The notes under the pieces are model-generated. The model was not told the DNA's origin. It searched no databases and worked only from the letters and a program-made list of their open reading frames with translations. A stretch of 64,000 nt of DNA, taken from positions 17,931 through 81,930 of the forward strand of contig JAKOYN010000171.1 in the NCBI GenBank assembly GCA_029780415.1, given 5' to 3'. The translations under genes were made by a program, and so were the position numbers. This DNA comes from RXIX01 sp003989075 (GTDB lineage Bacteria > Pseudomonadota > Gammaproteobacteria > Competibacterales > Competibacteraceae). Each line of letters opens with the position of its first letter. The stretch's first letter is position 1. This document shows, one piece after another, positions 17,210-25,460 of this stretch.

Positions 17210-18484
17210 CTACTTTGCAGCGGCCAGCGCCTGCTCCAGATCGATGAGGATATCGTCGATGTGCTCGATGCCGATCGACAGCCGCACCAGATCCTCGCTG
17301 ACCCCAGCCCGGGCCAGTTCCGCCGGCGACAACTGCCGGTGCGTGGTGGTCGCCGGGTGGCAGGCCAGCGACTTGGCATCGCCGATATTGACCAGCCGGG
17401 TCACCAGCTGCAGCGCATCGATGAACCGGGCGCCGGCCTCGCGACCGCCCTGGATGCCAAAGCTGAGCACGCTGGAACCACGCCCGCCCATGTACTTGTC
17501 CACCAGCGGCTTGGCCGGGCTATCAGCCAGCGCCGGATAATTCACCCAGCTTACCTGGGCGTGATTCTGCAGGTATTCGGCGACCTTGAGCGCGTTCTCG
17601 CAATGCCGGTCCATGCGCACCGGCAGGGTCTCGATGCCCTGCAGGATCAGGAAGCTGTTGAAGGGCGAGATCGCCGCGCCGGTATTGCGCAGCGGCACCA
17701 CCCGTGCCCGGCCAATGAAGGCCGCCGGGCCGAGCGCCTCAACATAGACCACGCCGTGATAGGACGGGTCCGGCTCGTTCAGGCGGGCAAAGCGTTCCTT
17801 GTGCTGATCCCAGGGGAAGCAGCCGGAATCGACGATGATACCGCCGATGCTGGTGCCGTGACCGCCCATGTACTTGGTCAGGGCATGCACCACGATATCG
17901 GCGCCGTGCTCGAAGGGCCGGCACAGATAGGGCGTCGGCACGGTGTTATCGACAATCAGCGGCACGCCGTGGGCATGGGCGATCTGGGCCAGGGCGCCGA
18001 AATCAACCACGTTGGCCGCCGGGTTGCCGATCGATTCGCAGAACACCGCCTTGGTCTTGCCGTCGATCAGCCGGCCCATGGCCTCGATATCGCGATAGTC
18101 GGCAAAGCGCGCCTCGATGCCAAAGCGCGGCAGGGTATGGGCAAACAGGTTGTAGGTGCCGCCGTACAGAGTCGAGGTGGTGACGATGTTGTCGCCGACT
18201 TCGGCAATGGTCATCAGCGTGTAGGTGATGGCCGCCATGCCCGAGGCCACCGCCAGCGCGCCAACCCCGCCTTCCATGGCCGCGACCCGCTGTTCGAGCA
18301 CCGCCGTGGTCGGGTTCATGATCCGGGTGTAGATGTTGCCCGGCACCTTCAGATCGAACAGGTCAGCGCCGTGCTGGGTGTCGTCAAAGGCGTAGGACGT
18401 GGTCTGGTAGATGGGTACCGCGACGGCCTTGGTGGTCGCTTCCGGGGTATAGCCGCCGTGGATGGCGATGGTTTCAATTTTCAT
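17210..18484 (-). CDS. metY: O-acetylhomoserine sulfhydrylase / aminocarboxypropyltransferase
   Basis: PLP enzyme of the Cys/Met metabolism family making homocysteine from O-acetylhomoserine and sulfide. The 424 residues are typical of MetY and longer than MetB or MetC (about 380-400). The N-terminus (ETIAIHGGYTPEATTKAVAVPIYQTTSY) and the PLP lysine in VVHALTKYMGGHGT (K204) are characteristic. The ATG at 18484 lies about ten bases from the end of a non-coding mobile-element-like sequence, and no Shine-Dalgarno is visible. The original 5' region may have been replaced by that insertion. Confidence 0.95.
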   Translation of the reverse strand: MKIETIAIHGGYTPEATTKAVAVPIYQTTSYAFDDTQHGADLFDLKVPGNIYTRIMNPTTAVLEQRVAAMEGGVGALAVASGMAAITYTLMTIAEVGDNIVTTSTLYGGTYNLFAHTLPRFGIEARFADYRDIEAMGRLIDGKTKAVFCESIGNPAANVVDFGALAQIAHAHGVPLIVDNTVPTPYLCRPFEHGADIVVHALTKYMGGHGTSIGGIIVDSGCFPWDQHKERFARLNEPDPSYHGVVYVEALGPAAFIGRARVVPLRNTGAAISPFNSFLILQGIETLPVRMDRHCENALKVAEYLQNHAQVSWVNYPALADSPAKPLVDKYMGGRGSSVLSFGIQGGREAGARFIDALQLVTRLVNIGDAKSLACHPATTTHRQLSPAELARAGVSEDLVRLSIGIEHIDDILIDLEQALAAAK

Positions 18485-18494
18485 CGGATGTTGC

Positions 18495-18897
18495 GCGAGA
18501 TACTCCGTCCTTTAGGGCGGGGAGGGATAGCGCGGAACGCGAAGCGTTCCCCTCTTCTCGCTCTCCTGTTAGGTCAGCTATCAGAGTTGAATGGGTGCAG
18601 GCTTTCCACCTGCCGGGTCGTGAGACTCTGCCCCGTAAAGGGCCTAGTGACGGAAGCCTTGCGGCTTCGCTCCCCTCGCCAATGTTGCGTAGCGGCATTA
18701 CGCCCCAATCCGTTTCGTGCTTACCCTATGCGTGTCTGCAACCAGGGCTTCTAGAGCTTGGGACTGAGGAAGCATCCCAAGGTAGGTCTTGAACCTCTAC
18801 GCAACGTAGCCCCTTTCAACATCCCGGTTAGGCAGGCTTAGGCTGGTCAACCGAGCCTGTTTTCACAAGCTCCCGCCTTCAGGCGGGGGTAGTTGAC
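18495..18897 (-). mobile_element. Non-coding IS200/IS605- or ISC-like element resembling a HEARO/omega RNA, without nuclease gene
   Basis: About 400 bases with no convincing protein gene between pgpA and metY. Read on the minus strand it opens at 18897 with GTCAACTACC and a hairpin CCCGCCTGAAGGCGGG. It continues through several stem-loops, including GAAGCCGCAAGGCTTC at about 18655-18670 and GGAACGCTTCGCGTTCC at about 18534-18550, and closes with TATCCCTCCCCGCCCTAAAG and ACGGAGTATCTCGC near 18495. Subterminal hairpins of this kind mark IS200/IS605 and ISC transposons, whose omega (HEARO) RNAs guide IscB or TnpB nucleases. No iscB, tnpB or tnpA frame is present, so this would be a stand-alone or decayed non-autonomous copy. 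The family assignment is from memory of end motifs. Confidence 0.6.
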
Positions 18898-18951
18898 TGT
18901 GCGGATTCCAGCGGTTGCGGGGGAGACACACGCAAAGTCTGGACGCGAGCC

Positions 18952-19455
18952 TTAGCCCATGTCCAGTAGGCGCACGCCATGGGCCAATCCCTGCAACAGC
19001 AGCCAGGCATAGCCGGCCGCCAGCAGGTCATCGAACATGATGCCAAAGCCGCCGCCAATGCGCTGATCGGCGCGGCGAATCGGCCAGGGCTTGAGAATAT
19101 CGAACAGCCGAAACAGCGCGAAACCGATGACGATCCACAGCCAGCCCGGCGGCGCAGCGATCATGGTCACGAAATAGCCAATCACTTCATCCCAGACGAT
19201 CGCCGGGTGATCATGCACCCCCAGGTCGCGGGCGGCGCGGTCGCAGATCCAGATGCCAAGCACGAAGCCGGCGCCGGTCAGCAGCAGGTAAATCCACAGC
19301 GGCAACGGCTGCATCAGCAGATAGAGCGGGATCGCCGCCAGCGTGCCAAACGTGCCGGGCGCTTTTGGCGCACAACCGGACCCAAAGCCGAGGGCGAGAA
19401 AATGCACCGGGTCGCGGAAAACCCGTGCGCAAGGCCGTTCAGTTGAAATGGTCAT
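18952..19455 (-). CDS. pgpA: Phosphatidylglycerophosphatase A
   Basis: Inner-membrane phosphatase that dephosphorylates phosphatidylglycerophosphate in phosphatidylglycerol synthesis. The 167-residue protein shows the family signature GFGSGCAPKAPGTFGT near the N-terminus, the acidic motif IVWDEVIGYFVTM and FDILKPWPIRRAD, plus several hydrophobic helices. The ATG at 19455 overlaps the 3' end of thiL by 17 bases, the thiL-pgpA order common in gammaproteobacteria. The frame is open upstream to 19626, but that stretch lies inside thiL and looks non-coding. The element at 18495-18897 follows its stop. Confidence 0.94.
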   Translation of the reverse strand: MTISTERPCARVFRDPVHFLALGFGSGCAPKAPGTFGTLAAIPLYLLMQPLPLWIYLLLTGAGFVLGIWICDRAARDLGVHDHPAIVWDEVIGYFVTMIAAPPGWLWIVIGFALFRLFDILKPWPIRRADQRIGGGFGIMFDDLLAAGYAWLLLQGLAHGVRLLDMG

Positions 19456-20431
19456 AACCGCCTCGCTGCAGAGGAAAAGTGTGGCCATCGGCGCGCAGCA
19501 GGTGCAAACCCGGCTGCGCCGTAATGACGCCCAGGCGCGTGCAGCGGCATTCCCAGTCCGCTGCCACCCGTTCCAGTTGCGCCACCCGGTCCGGCGGCAC
19601 GCTAAAGCACAGCTCGTAATCGTCACCGCCGGCCAGCGCCAGGGTCAGCGCCACATCGCGATCCGCCTGCGCCAGCAGGGCCGGCGACAACGGCAACTGG
19701 TCCACCACCAGGCGCGCGCCGACGCCACTGCGCCTGAGCACATGCCCCAGATCCTGCGCCAGCCCATCCGAGACATCGATAGCGGCACTGGCAATGCCGC
19801 GCAGGGCCAGCCCCTGGGCCATGCGTGGCTCCGGGCGTTCCAGCCGCTGCTGGATAAAGGCGCGATGCTCAGCCGCGACCGTCGCCGTGCCCAAGGCCGC
19901 CGCCAACGCCAATCCGGCATCGCCGGGCGTGCCGGTGACATACAGCACATCGCCCGGTCGGGCGCCATCACGACGCAGGGCCTGTCCCGGCGGCACAAAG
20001 CCATGGGCCTGAATCGAGATCACCGGGCCTGGGCCATGGGTGGTGTCGCCCCCCACCAGTTGCACGCCATACCGATCCGCCAGCGCAAACAGACCCTGGC
20101 AAAAGCGCGCCAGCCACAGGGCATCGGCTCTGGGCAGGGTCAAACCCAGCGTGATCCAGGCCGGCGTCGCGCCCATCGCCGCCAGATCGCTCAGATTCAC
20201 CGCCAGCGCCTTGTGGCCCAGCCCTTGCGGATCGGTATCGGCGAAAAAATGCACATCGGCAACCAGCGTATCCAGGGTCACCACCAGGTGCTGATCCGCC
20301 GCCGGCAGCAGCAGTGCACCGTCATCGCCGATGCCCAGTACCACGTCGGGTCTCTGGCGGCCCTGCGCGGCGAAATAGCGCTCAATCAGGGTGAATTCGG
20401 ATGCAGTGGGTTCAGGAGGGATATTGGACAT
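19439..20431 (-). CDS. thiL: Thiamine-monophosphate kinase
   Basis: ATP-dependent kinase converting thiamine phosphate to thiamine diphosphate. The 330-residue protein has the ThiL/PurM fold: VLGIGDDGALL and KALAVNLSDLAAMGATP (metal and nucleotide-binding acidic residues), then DVSDGLAQDLGHVL and LAGGDDYELCF. The N-terminus (SEFTLIERYFA) matches the family, where a short segment of this kind precedes the first strand. It overlaps the small membrane-protein gene upstream by 20 bases and pgpA downstream by 17 bases. The usual nusB neighbour is not here. Confidence 0.96.
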   Translation of the reverse strand: MSNIPPEPTASEFTLIERYFAAQGRQRPDVVLGIGDDGALLLPAADQHLVVTLDTLVADVHFFADTDPQGLGHKALAVNLSDLAAMGATPAWITLGLTLPRADALWLARFCQGLFALADRYGVQLVGGDTTHGPGPVISIQAHGFVPPGQALRRDGARPGDVLYVTGTPGDAGLALAAALGTATVAAEHRAFIQQRLERPEPRMAQGLALRGIASAAIDVSDGLAQDLGHVLRRSGVGARLVVDQLPLSPALLAQADRDVALTLALAGGDDYELCFSVPPDRVAQLERVAADWECRCTRLGVITAQPGLHLLRADGHTFPLQRGGYDHFN

Positions 20432-20801
20432 CGCGCCGCGCGCTGGAAATGGTCACGGTAAAACCGGCGATCACGTCGATCAAGGTCATGGCCACGATCA
20501 GGAAAAAGGTCATGTTGGCCATGCGCGGCAGCACCAGCAGTTCAATCAGGGCTACGATGAACACCACCAGCGACAGCACATGGTTGAGAATGGCGGCAGT
20601 GGAACTGCTGGTCGCGCGGTAGATTTCAATACACAGCAGGAACAGGCTGATCACCAGCAATAGATCACCCCCCTGGAATGGCAGGCCGTAGCCGGACAGC
20701 AGCGGCAACTGGAACTGCACCGCGACCAGCCAGCCCGGCGCCAACAGCGCCAGACCGGTATAGAGGGCAACCACAAAGACAAGCAGGGGCACACTGGCCA
20801 T
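20412..20801 (-). CDS. Small inner-membrane protein of unknown function
   Basis: About 129 residues, mostly hydrophobic, with four likely membrane helices (PLLVFVVALYTGLALLAP, GDLLLVISLFLLCIEIY, AILNHVLSLVVFIVALIEL, MTFFLIVAMTLIDVIAGF). I recognise no functional motif. It is placed between fabB and thiL and overlaps thiL by 20 bases, so it is probably co-transcribed with thiL-pgpA. The frame is open upstream to 20918 but that part overlaps fabB. The chosen ATG is the first methionine before the first membrane helix. Confidence 0.7.
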   Translation of the reverse strand: MASVPLLVFVVALYTGLALLAPGWLVAVQFQLPLLSGYGLPFQGGDLLLVISLFLLCIEIYRATSSSTAAILNHVLSLVVFIVALIELLVLPRMANMTFFLIVAMTLIDVIAGFTVTISSARRDVQYPS

Positions 20802-20865
20802 GGCGAGACTCTCCCGGCAAACAAAGAGGCCGCCCACCGGCGGCCCCGGAACGCGCGGCATGTCC

Positions 20866-22083
20866 TCAGTCGGCGAAGCGCCGCAGCACCAGCGTGGCGT
20901 TGGTGCCACCAAAGCCAAAGCTGTTGGACATCACCACCTTCAGGTCGGCGTTATCAACCCGCTCGCGTACAATCGGCATGTCTTCGGCCACCGGATCGAG
21001 GGTCTCGATATTGGCCGAGGCGGCGATGAAGCGATTATCCATCATCAGCAGCGAATAGATCGCCTCGTGTACACCTGCGGCGCCGAGCGCGTGGCCGGTC
21101 AGTGACTTGGTGGCGCTGATCGGCGGCACCTTGGCACCAAACACTTCGCGGATCGCCTCCAGTTCCTTGACATCGCCCACCGGCGTGCTGGTGCCGTGGG
21201 TGTTGATGTAGTCGATCGGCTCCTCGACGCCCTCCAGCGCCTGACGCATGCAGCGCATCGCGCCTTCGCCGGAAGGCTGCACCATGTCATAACCGTCCGA
21301 GGTAGCGCCATAGCCGATCAGTTCGGCGTAGATGCGCGCACCGCGCCGGCGGGCATGCTCAAGCTCTTCCAGCACCACCACGCCACCGCCACCGGAAATG
21401 ACGAAGCCATCGCGCTTGGCGTCATAGGGCCGCGAAGCAATCTGCGGCGTGGCGTTGTACTGGGTGGACAGCGCGCCCATGGCGTCGAACAGGTGGGTCA
21501 GGCTCCAGTGCACTTCTTCGCCGCCGCCGGCGAAGACGATGTCCTGCTTGTTCCACTGGATCAGCTCGGCGCCATGGCCGATGCAATGGGCGCTGGTGGC
21601 ACAGGCGGAACTGAGGCTGTAGTTGACGCCCTTGATCTTGAACGGTGTCGCCAGGCAGGCCGAAGTGGTGCTGCTCATGGTGCGCGGCACCATGTACGGC
21701 CCGACCCGCTTCAGACCCTTGTTGCGCAGCAGGTCGGCGGCTTCGACCATATGCCGTGGACTGCCGCCACCGGTGCCGGTGATCAGCCCGGCGCGCGGAT
21801 TGGAGACCATCTCCTCCGGCAACTGGGCGTCGGCAATAGCCTCGCGCATGGCGATGTAGTTGAACGCTGCTGCGTCGCCCATGAAGCGCAGGATCTTGCG
21901 ATCAATCGCCGCTGCCAGATCAACGCGCAACGGACCGCGCACATGCGAGCGCAGCCCCATTTCCTGGTAATCCGGAGCGAATTCCAGGCCGCTGCGACCC
22001 TGCCGCAATGATTCCAAGACTTCCCAGCGATCGTTGCCAATGCTGGATACGATACCGATACCGGTGATAACCACCCGTCTCAT
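20866..22083 (-). CDS. fabB: 3-oxoacyl-[acyl-carrier-protein] synthase I
   Basis: Condensing enzyme that elongates acyl-ACPs and is required for unsaturated fatty acid synthesis with FabA. The 405-residue protein has the N-terminus MRRVVITGIGIVSSIGN typical of FabB, the active-site cysteine C161 in LSSACATSAHCIG, and the two histidines in INTHGTSTPVGD and SLTGHALGAAG. The ATG at 22083 has GAGGAC upstream and lies 11 bases after the fabA stop. The frame extends to 22098 but the longer start lacks support. The fabA-fabB arrangement supports type I rather than FabF identity. Confidence 0.97.
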   Translation of the reverse strand: MRRVVITGIGIVSSIGNDRWEVLESLRQGRSGLEFAPDYQEMGLRSHVRGPLRVDLAAAIDRKILRFMGDAAAFNYIAMREAIADAQLPEEMVSNPRAGLITGTGGGSPRHMVEAADLLRNKGLKRVGPYMVPRTMSSTTSACLATPFKIKGVNYSLSSACATSAHCIGHGAELIQWNKQDIVFAGGGEEVHWSLTHLFDAMGALSTQYNATPQIASRPYDAKRDGFVISGGGGVVVLEELEHARRRGARIYAELIGYGATSDGYDMVQPSGEGAMRCMRQALEGVEEPIDYINTHGTSTPVGDVKELEAIREVFGAKVPPISATKSLTGHALGAAGVHEAIYSLLMMDNRFIAASANIETLDPVAEDMPIVRERVDNADLKVVMSNSFGFGGTNATLVLRRFAD

Positions 22084-22094
22084 GATTGCCGTCC

Positions 22095-22610
22095 TCAAAA
22101 ACCGTCGGTCGAAGTGAACAAGCCGACCCGCAGGTCCTTGCCGGTGTAAATGGTCCGGCCGTCAACCTCCAGGGTGGCGTCGGCGATGCCCATGACCAGT
22201 TTACGCAAGATCACCCGCTTCATGTGAATGTGATAGGTCAGCTTGCGTGCTTCGGGACGCACCTGACCGGTAAATTTCACCTCGCCGCAGCCCAGCGCAC
22301 GGCCGCGCCCCGGCCCCCCCATCCAGCCGAGAAAGAAGCCGACCAGTTGCCACATGGCATCCAGACCCAGGCAGCCGGGCATCACCGGGTCGCCGATGAA
22401 ATGGCAGCCGAAAAACCACAGGTCGGGGTGGATATCCAGTTCGGCGACGATCTCGCCCTTGCCGTACTGGCCACCTTCGGCCGCGATATGGACGATGCGA
22501 TCCATCATCAGCATGTTCGGCAGCGGCAACTGCGCATTGCCGGGACCAAACAGCTCGCCGCGCGCGCAGGCAAGCAATTCTTCCCGGGTATAGCTGGATT
22601 GTTTATTCAC
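22095..22610 (-). CDS. fabA: 3-hydroxydecanoyl-[ACP] dehydratase/isomerase
   Basis: Bifunctional dehydratase that introduces the cis double bond at the C10 stage of fatty acid synthesis. At 171 residues it matches E. coli FabA. The catalytic H70 lies in FFGCHFIGDPVMPGCLGLDA and D84 follows in the same segment, both at E. coli numbering. It is the first gene of the fabA-fabB pair. The presence of fabA restricts the host largely to gammaproteobacteria and some alphaproteobacteria. Confidence 0.98.
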   Translation of the reverse strand: MNKQSSYTREELLACARGELFGPGNAQLPLPNMLMMDRIVHIAAEGGQYGKGEIVAELDIHPDLWFFGCHFIGDPVMPGCLGLDAMWQLVGFFLGWMGGPGRGRALGCGEVKFTGQVRPEARKLTYHIHMKRVILRKLVMGIADATLEVDGRTIYTGKDLRVGLFTSTDGF

Positions 22611-22809
22611 GAGCGTGATGATCCTCTGGTGACAGGCGGCGATTACGGCCAGCGGCGTACCGCAACCGGAGTGAAGCCGCGTGATTATAGGAATTTTCCG
22701 GCATGGATGCAGATTACGGCGCGCGGCGCCTGCGACAGGCTCAAGGTTAAAGATTCAAGGCTAAAGGCTCATGCTTTTTTGACCTGTCACCCAGCACCGG
22801 GCGCGCAGA

Positions 22810-23412
22810 TCAGCCCTCTGGCCGATCGGTGCCGATCCTGTCCTCGGTGCCGGCGCGCAATTGCTGGATGTTGGAGCGGTGCCGCCAGACCAGCAGCAGC
22901 ACCATCACCAGGATGGTCACGCCATAGACCCACGGCACACCCAGCAGCGTTGCATATATTGGAGTCAGCGCCGCAGCGGTCAGCGCTGCCAGCGAGGAAA
23001 TGCGCAGGCCAAAGGCGATCGCCAGCCAGGTGACCAGCGCCGCCAGCGCCACCGGCCAGGACAAACCGAGAATCACGCCAAAGGCCGTCGCCACGCCCTT
23101 GCCACCCTCGAACGCAAAAAACACCGGATACAGATGGCCAAGAAACGCCGCCAGACCGGTCAGCGCCAGACCGGCCTCGTCCAGACCGGCCAGTTGCGCC
23201 AGCAGCACCGGTAGCACACCCTTAATAAAATCACCGGCCAGGGTAATGGCAGCGGCCTTCTTGCCGCCAAAGCGCAGCACATTGGTCGCGCCGGGATTAC
23301 GCGAACCCTCGCTGCGCGGGTCGGGCAGACCCATCGCCCGACACACCAGGATCGCGGTGGAAATGGAGCCGGCCAGATAGCCAAGCACAACAAAAAGCAC
23401 GGTCATGAACAT
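22810..23412 (-). CDS. plsY: Acyl-phosphate:glycerol-3-phosphate acyltransferase
   Basis: Integral membrane enzyme for the first acylation step of phospholipid synthesis. The 200-residue protein shows the three conserved PlsY motifs: GSISTAILVCR and GSRNPGATNVLRFGGK near the N-terminus, the loop GHLYPVFFAFEGGKGVAT, and a C-terminal WRHRSNIQQLRAGTE. Five or so membrane helices are evident. It is divergent from folB, a conserved neighbourhood in gammaproteobacteria. The start could be the ATG at 23412 or the one two codons later. Confidence 0.96.
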   Translation of the reverse strand: MFMTVLFVVLGYLAGSISTAILVCRAMGLPDPRSEGSRNPGATNVLRFGGKKAAAITLAGDFIKGVLPVLLAQLAGLDEAGLALTGLAAFLGHLYPVFFAFEGGKGVATAFGVILGLSWPVALAALVTWLAIAFGLRISSLAALTAAALTPIYATLLGVPWVYGVTILVMVLLLVWRHRSNIQQLRAGTEDRIGTDRPEG

Positions 23413-23559
23413 GGAGTATCGCCACCAGGCAAAAACTGTGGGGGATCAGAATTGCTGACTGCCGAAGTGTATCACGCGCCCATGGCCAACCGGCGCGGCA
23501 CACAGGCGGCCCAACACAGCGGTTTTAGGCTAAGATAGGCCACCGCTCGGAGCTTGGCC

Positions 23560-23916
23560 ATGGACATCATTTTCATTCGCGAACTGCGTGTCGAAGCGCT
23601 CATCGGCGTTCATCCCTGGGAACGCCAGATTCGCCAGACGCTGCTCCTGGATCTGGAGCTGGGCACCGACATCCGCCCGGCGGCGGCCAGCGACCAGCTC
23701 GCCGATACCCTCGATTACCAGGCCATCACCCGGCGCATTGCTGAGCTGGCCCTGGCCAGCCACTTCGCACTGATCGAGGCCCTGGGCGAACTGCTCGCCG
23801 AGCGGATTCACGCCGAATTCGCCGTGCCCTGGCTGCGGCTGCGCCTGAGCAAGCCCGGCGCGCTGGATGCGGCAGCCATGGTCGGCATTGTTATCGAACG
23901 CGGGCACCGCGACTAG
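23560..23916 (+). CDS. folB: Dihydroneopterin aldolase
   Basis: Folate-pathway enzyme cleaving 7,8-dihydroneopterin to 6-hydroxymethyl-dihydropterin, the substrate of FolK encoded 4 bases downstream. The 118-residue protein has the family N-terminus DIIFIRELRVEALIGVHPWERQ with the conserved glutamate and the C-terminal SKPGALDAA with the catalytic lysine. The ATG at 23560 fits the usual N-terminus. A TTG two codons earlier is also in frame. Confidence 0.95.
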   Translation: MDIIFIRELRVEALIGVHPWERQIRQTLLLDLELGTDIRPAAASDQLADTLDYQAITRRIAELALASHFALIEALGELLAERIHAEFAVPWLRLRLSKPGALDAAAMVGIVIERGHRD

Positions 23917-23920
23917 CGCC

Positions 23921-24412
23921 ATGGCCCGGGTCTATATCGGTATCGGCAGCAACATCGAACCGCGCCGGCATATTCGCGTCGGACTGCGGCAATTGCGCCG
24001 GCGCTTTGGCTCCCTGACCCTGTCCACCGTTTACGCCAATCCACCGGTGGGTTTTCATGGCGCAGATTTTCTCAACCTGGTGGTCGGCTTTGACACCGGG
24101 CTTTCGGTGCGCGCGGTGCTGAATCAACTGCATGCGATCGAGGCCACGCACCGTTATCACGGCGAGGGCCGCCGCTTCGCCCCGCGCGCGCTGGATCTGG
24201 ACCTGCTGCTTTACGACGAACTGGTACTGCACGAACCACAGCTGCATATTCCACGCGCCGAGATCCTGCGCTATGCCTTCGTGCTGTGCCCACTGGCTGA
24301 GGTGGCCGGTGAGCGGCGCCATCCCCAGCTCGGCCGTACCTTTGCCGAACTGTGGGCGGCCTTTGACCGGACCCACACCCGGCTGACGCCGGTGGCACTG
24401 GACATGGATTAG
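23921..24412 (+). CDS. folK: 2-amino-4-hydroxy-6-hydroxymethyldihydropteridine pyrophosphokinase, copy 1
   Basis: HPPK transfers pyrophosphate from ATP to 6-hydroxymethyl-dihydropterin in folate synthesis. The 163-residue protein begins ARVYIGIGSNIEPRRH (the family GSN motif) and carries the HPPK signature FAPRALDLDLLLYDE. It starts 4 bases after folB, so the two consecutive steps are coupled. A second complete folK lies at 41251-41784 next to pcnB and panB. The frame extends upstream into folB but the ATG at 23921 gives the canonical start. Confidence 0.95.
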   Translation: MARVYIGIGSNIEPRRHIRVGLRQLRRRFGSLTLSTVYANPPVGFHGADFLNLVVGFDTGLSVRAVLNQLHAIEATHRYHGEGRRFAPRALDLDLLLYDELVLHEPQLHIPRAEILRYAFVLCPLAEVAGERRHPQLGRTFAELWAAFDRTHTRLTPVALDMD

Positions 24413-24431
24413 TAGCGGGACTTGCGCTTTT

Positions 24432-24503
24432 CGTCATTCCCGCGTATGCGGGAATCCAGTCGCTTGTTGAAAAGAATGGATACCTGCTTTCGCGGGTATG
24501 ACG
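24432..24503. repeat. Short inverted-repeat element (CGTCATTCCCGC...GCGGGAATCCA type)
   Basis: A 72-base intergenic unit with inverted ends of about 27 bases. The left arm, at 24432-24458, reads CGTCATTCCCGCG, TATGCGGGAATCCA. The right arm, at about 24478-24503, is its imperfect complement. Elements built on this sequence are widespread intergenic repeats in proteobacteria, comparable to the dRS3 repeats of Neisseria. It sits between convergent folK and the SH3-domain gene, where a hairpin could also act as a bidirectional terminator. Confidence 0.7.
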
Positions 24504-24552
24504 GAAAAAGTCAGGTAAGTGAAAGTCCTGAGTAGATTAAAAGCATCGCCCG

Positions 24553-25257
24553 CTACAGGCGGCTCCACTGCGCGCGGCGCTGTTCGCGCAGGCGCGGCAC
24601 CATCACCGCCACCAGCAGCACCGTCACCAGCAGCACCACGCCCAGCATCAGGCGACTGCTATCGCTGTCATAGCGCAGGGCACGGTTTTCCTGCTGCACC
24701 ACCTGCAAATCGCGCTCCAGCGCCACGACCTGCTCCTGCAACACCCGATTGCGCTCGTCGATAGCCACGGTATCGGCGGCAACCTTGCGGTACTGGGCGA
24801 GTTGCTGGCGCAGGCGCAGCGCTTCCTCATACAACTGCGGGTAACTGAGACTGTCGCTGCCCGGCCGGGCGACGACTTCGTCCATATGCTGCTTGAGCTC
24901 GCTGTGCCGGGCCTGCAGGCGCTCAAGCTCCTCACGGACGCCGGCCAACTGCTCGCGGCTGCTGGGCGTATCGGTCAACTGCTCGCTGGGCAGCCAGCCG
25001 CGCACGCCGGTACTGGAGCGCACCTGGGTATAGCCGCGCGCCGCATCGACCTTGAGAATATCCACCGCGGCACCGTTGCGCACCGAGCCGATCACCTTGT
25101 AACGCTCGGAAGCACCCGCGCGCAGCGGCACCTCCATCTGGTCACTGACATAGGCCGTAGTCTTTTGTGGCGCGACCGGTGCCGGGCCCTGTGCCCAGGC
25201 AGGTAGGATCACGCACAGCAACAAAACCAGTAAAATCGGATGGATAAATTTGTTCAT
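24553..25257 (-). CDS. SH3-domain membrane protein (TIGR04211/YgiM-like)
   Basis: A 234-residue envelope protein. In order it has a signal peptide (FIHPILLVLLLCVILPAWAQG), a bacterial SH3 domain (about 35-95; VPLRAGASERYKVIGSVRNG, GVRGWLPSEQL), a coiled coil (about 100-200) and a C-terminal membrane helix (MLGVVLLVTVLLVAVMV) with a basic tail. This layout is that of the YgiM family, whose function is not established. The domain facing the periplasm may bind peptidoglycan or a protein partner. It is convergent with folK across the inverted-repeat element. Confidence 0.88.
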   Translation of the reverse strand: MNKFIHPILLVLLLCVILPAWAQGPAPVAPQKTTAYVSDQMEVPLRAGASERYKVIGSVRNGAAVDILKVDAARGYTQVRSSTGVRGWLPSEQLTDTPSSREQLAGVREELERLQARHSELKQHMDEVVARPGSDSLSYPQLYEEALRLRQQLAQYRKVAADTVAIDERNRVLQEQVVALERDLQVVQQENRALRYDSDSSRLMLGVVLLVTVLLVAVMVPRLREQRRAQWSRL

Positions 25258-25460
25258 GAAAGACAGCGATCAGGGAAATGGGGCGAAGTGCGGGCATTGG
25301 CGGGCAACGATTCTAGCCGGTTTGCCGCGCCTATCGATATCCATGCATCGTTAAAATTCACCAAAATACGCAAAATAGCCGTGCGCGCGACTGCCGGCCT
25401 ACCCGGCGCCAATCGCGCCCGTGCCCTTTCCATCTGCCACCGGACCCGTGACCCAAGCCG

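Noticed and set aside
18474..18698. 74-codon minus-strand frame inside the HEARO-like element
   Set aside because: It coincides with structured RNA sequence and has no ribosome binding site; small frames in such elements are often mis-annotated as hypothetical proteins.
17129..18754. 541-codon plus-strand open frame
   Set aside because: Antisense to metY and runs into the non-coding element; no recognisable protein.
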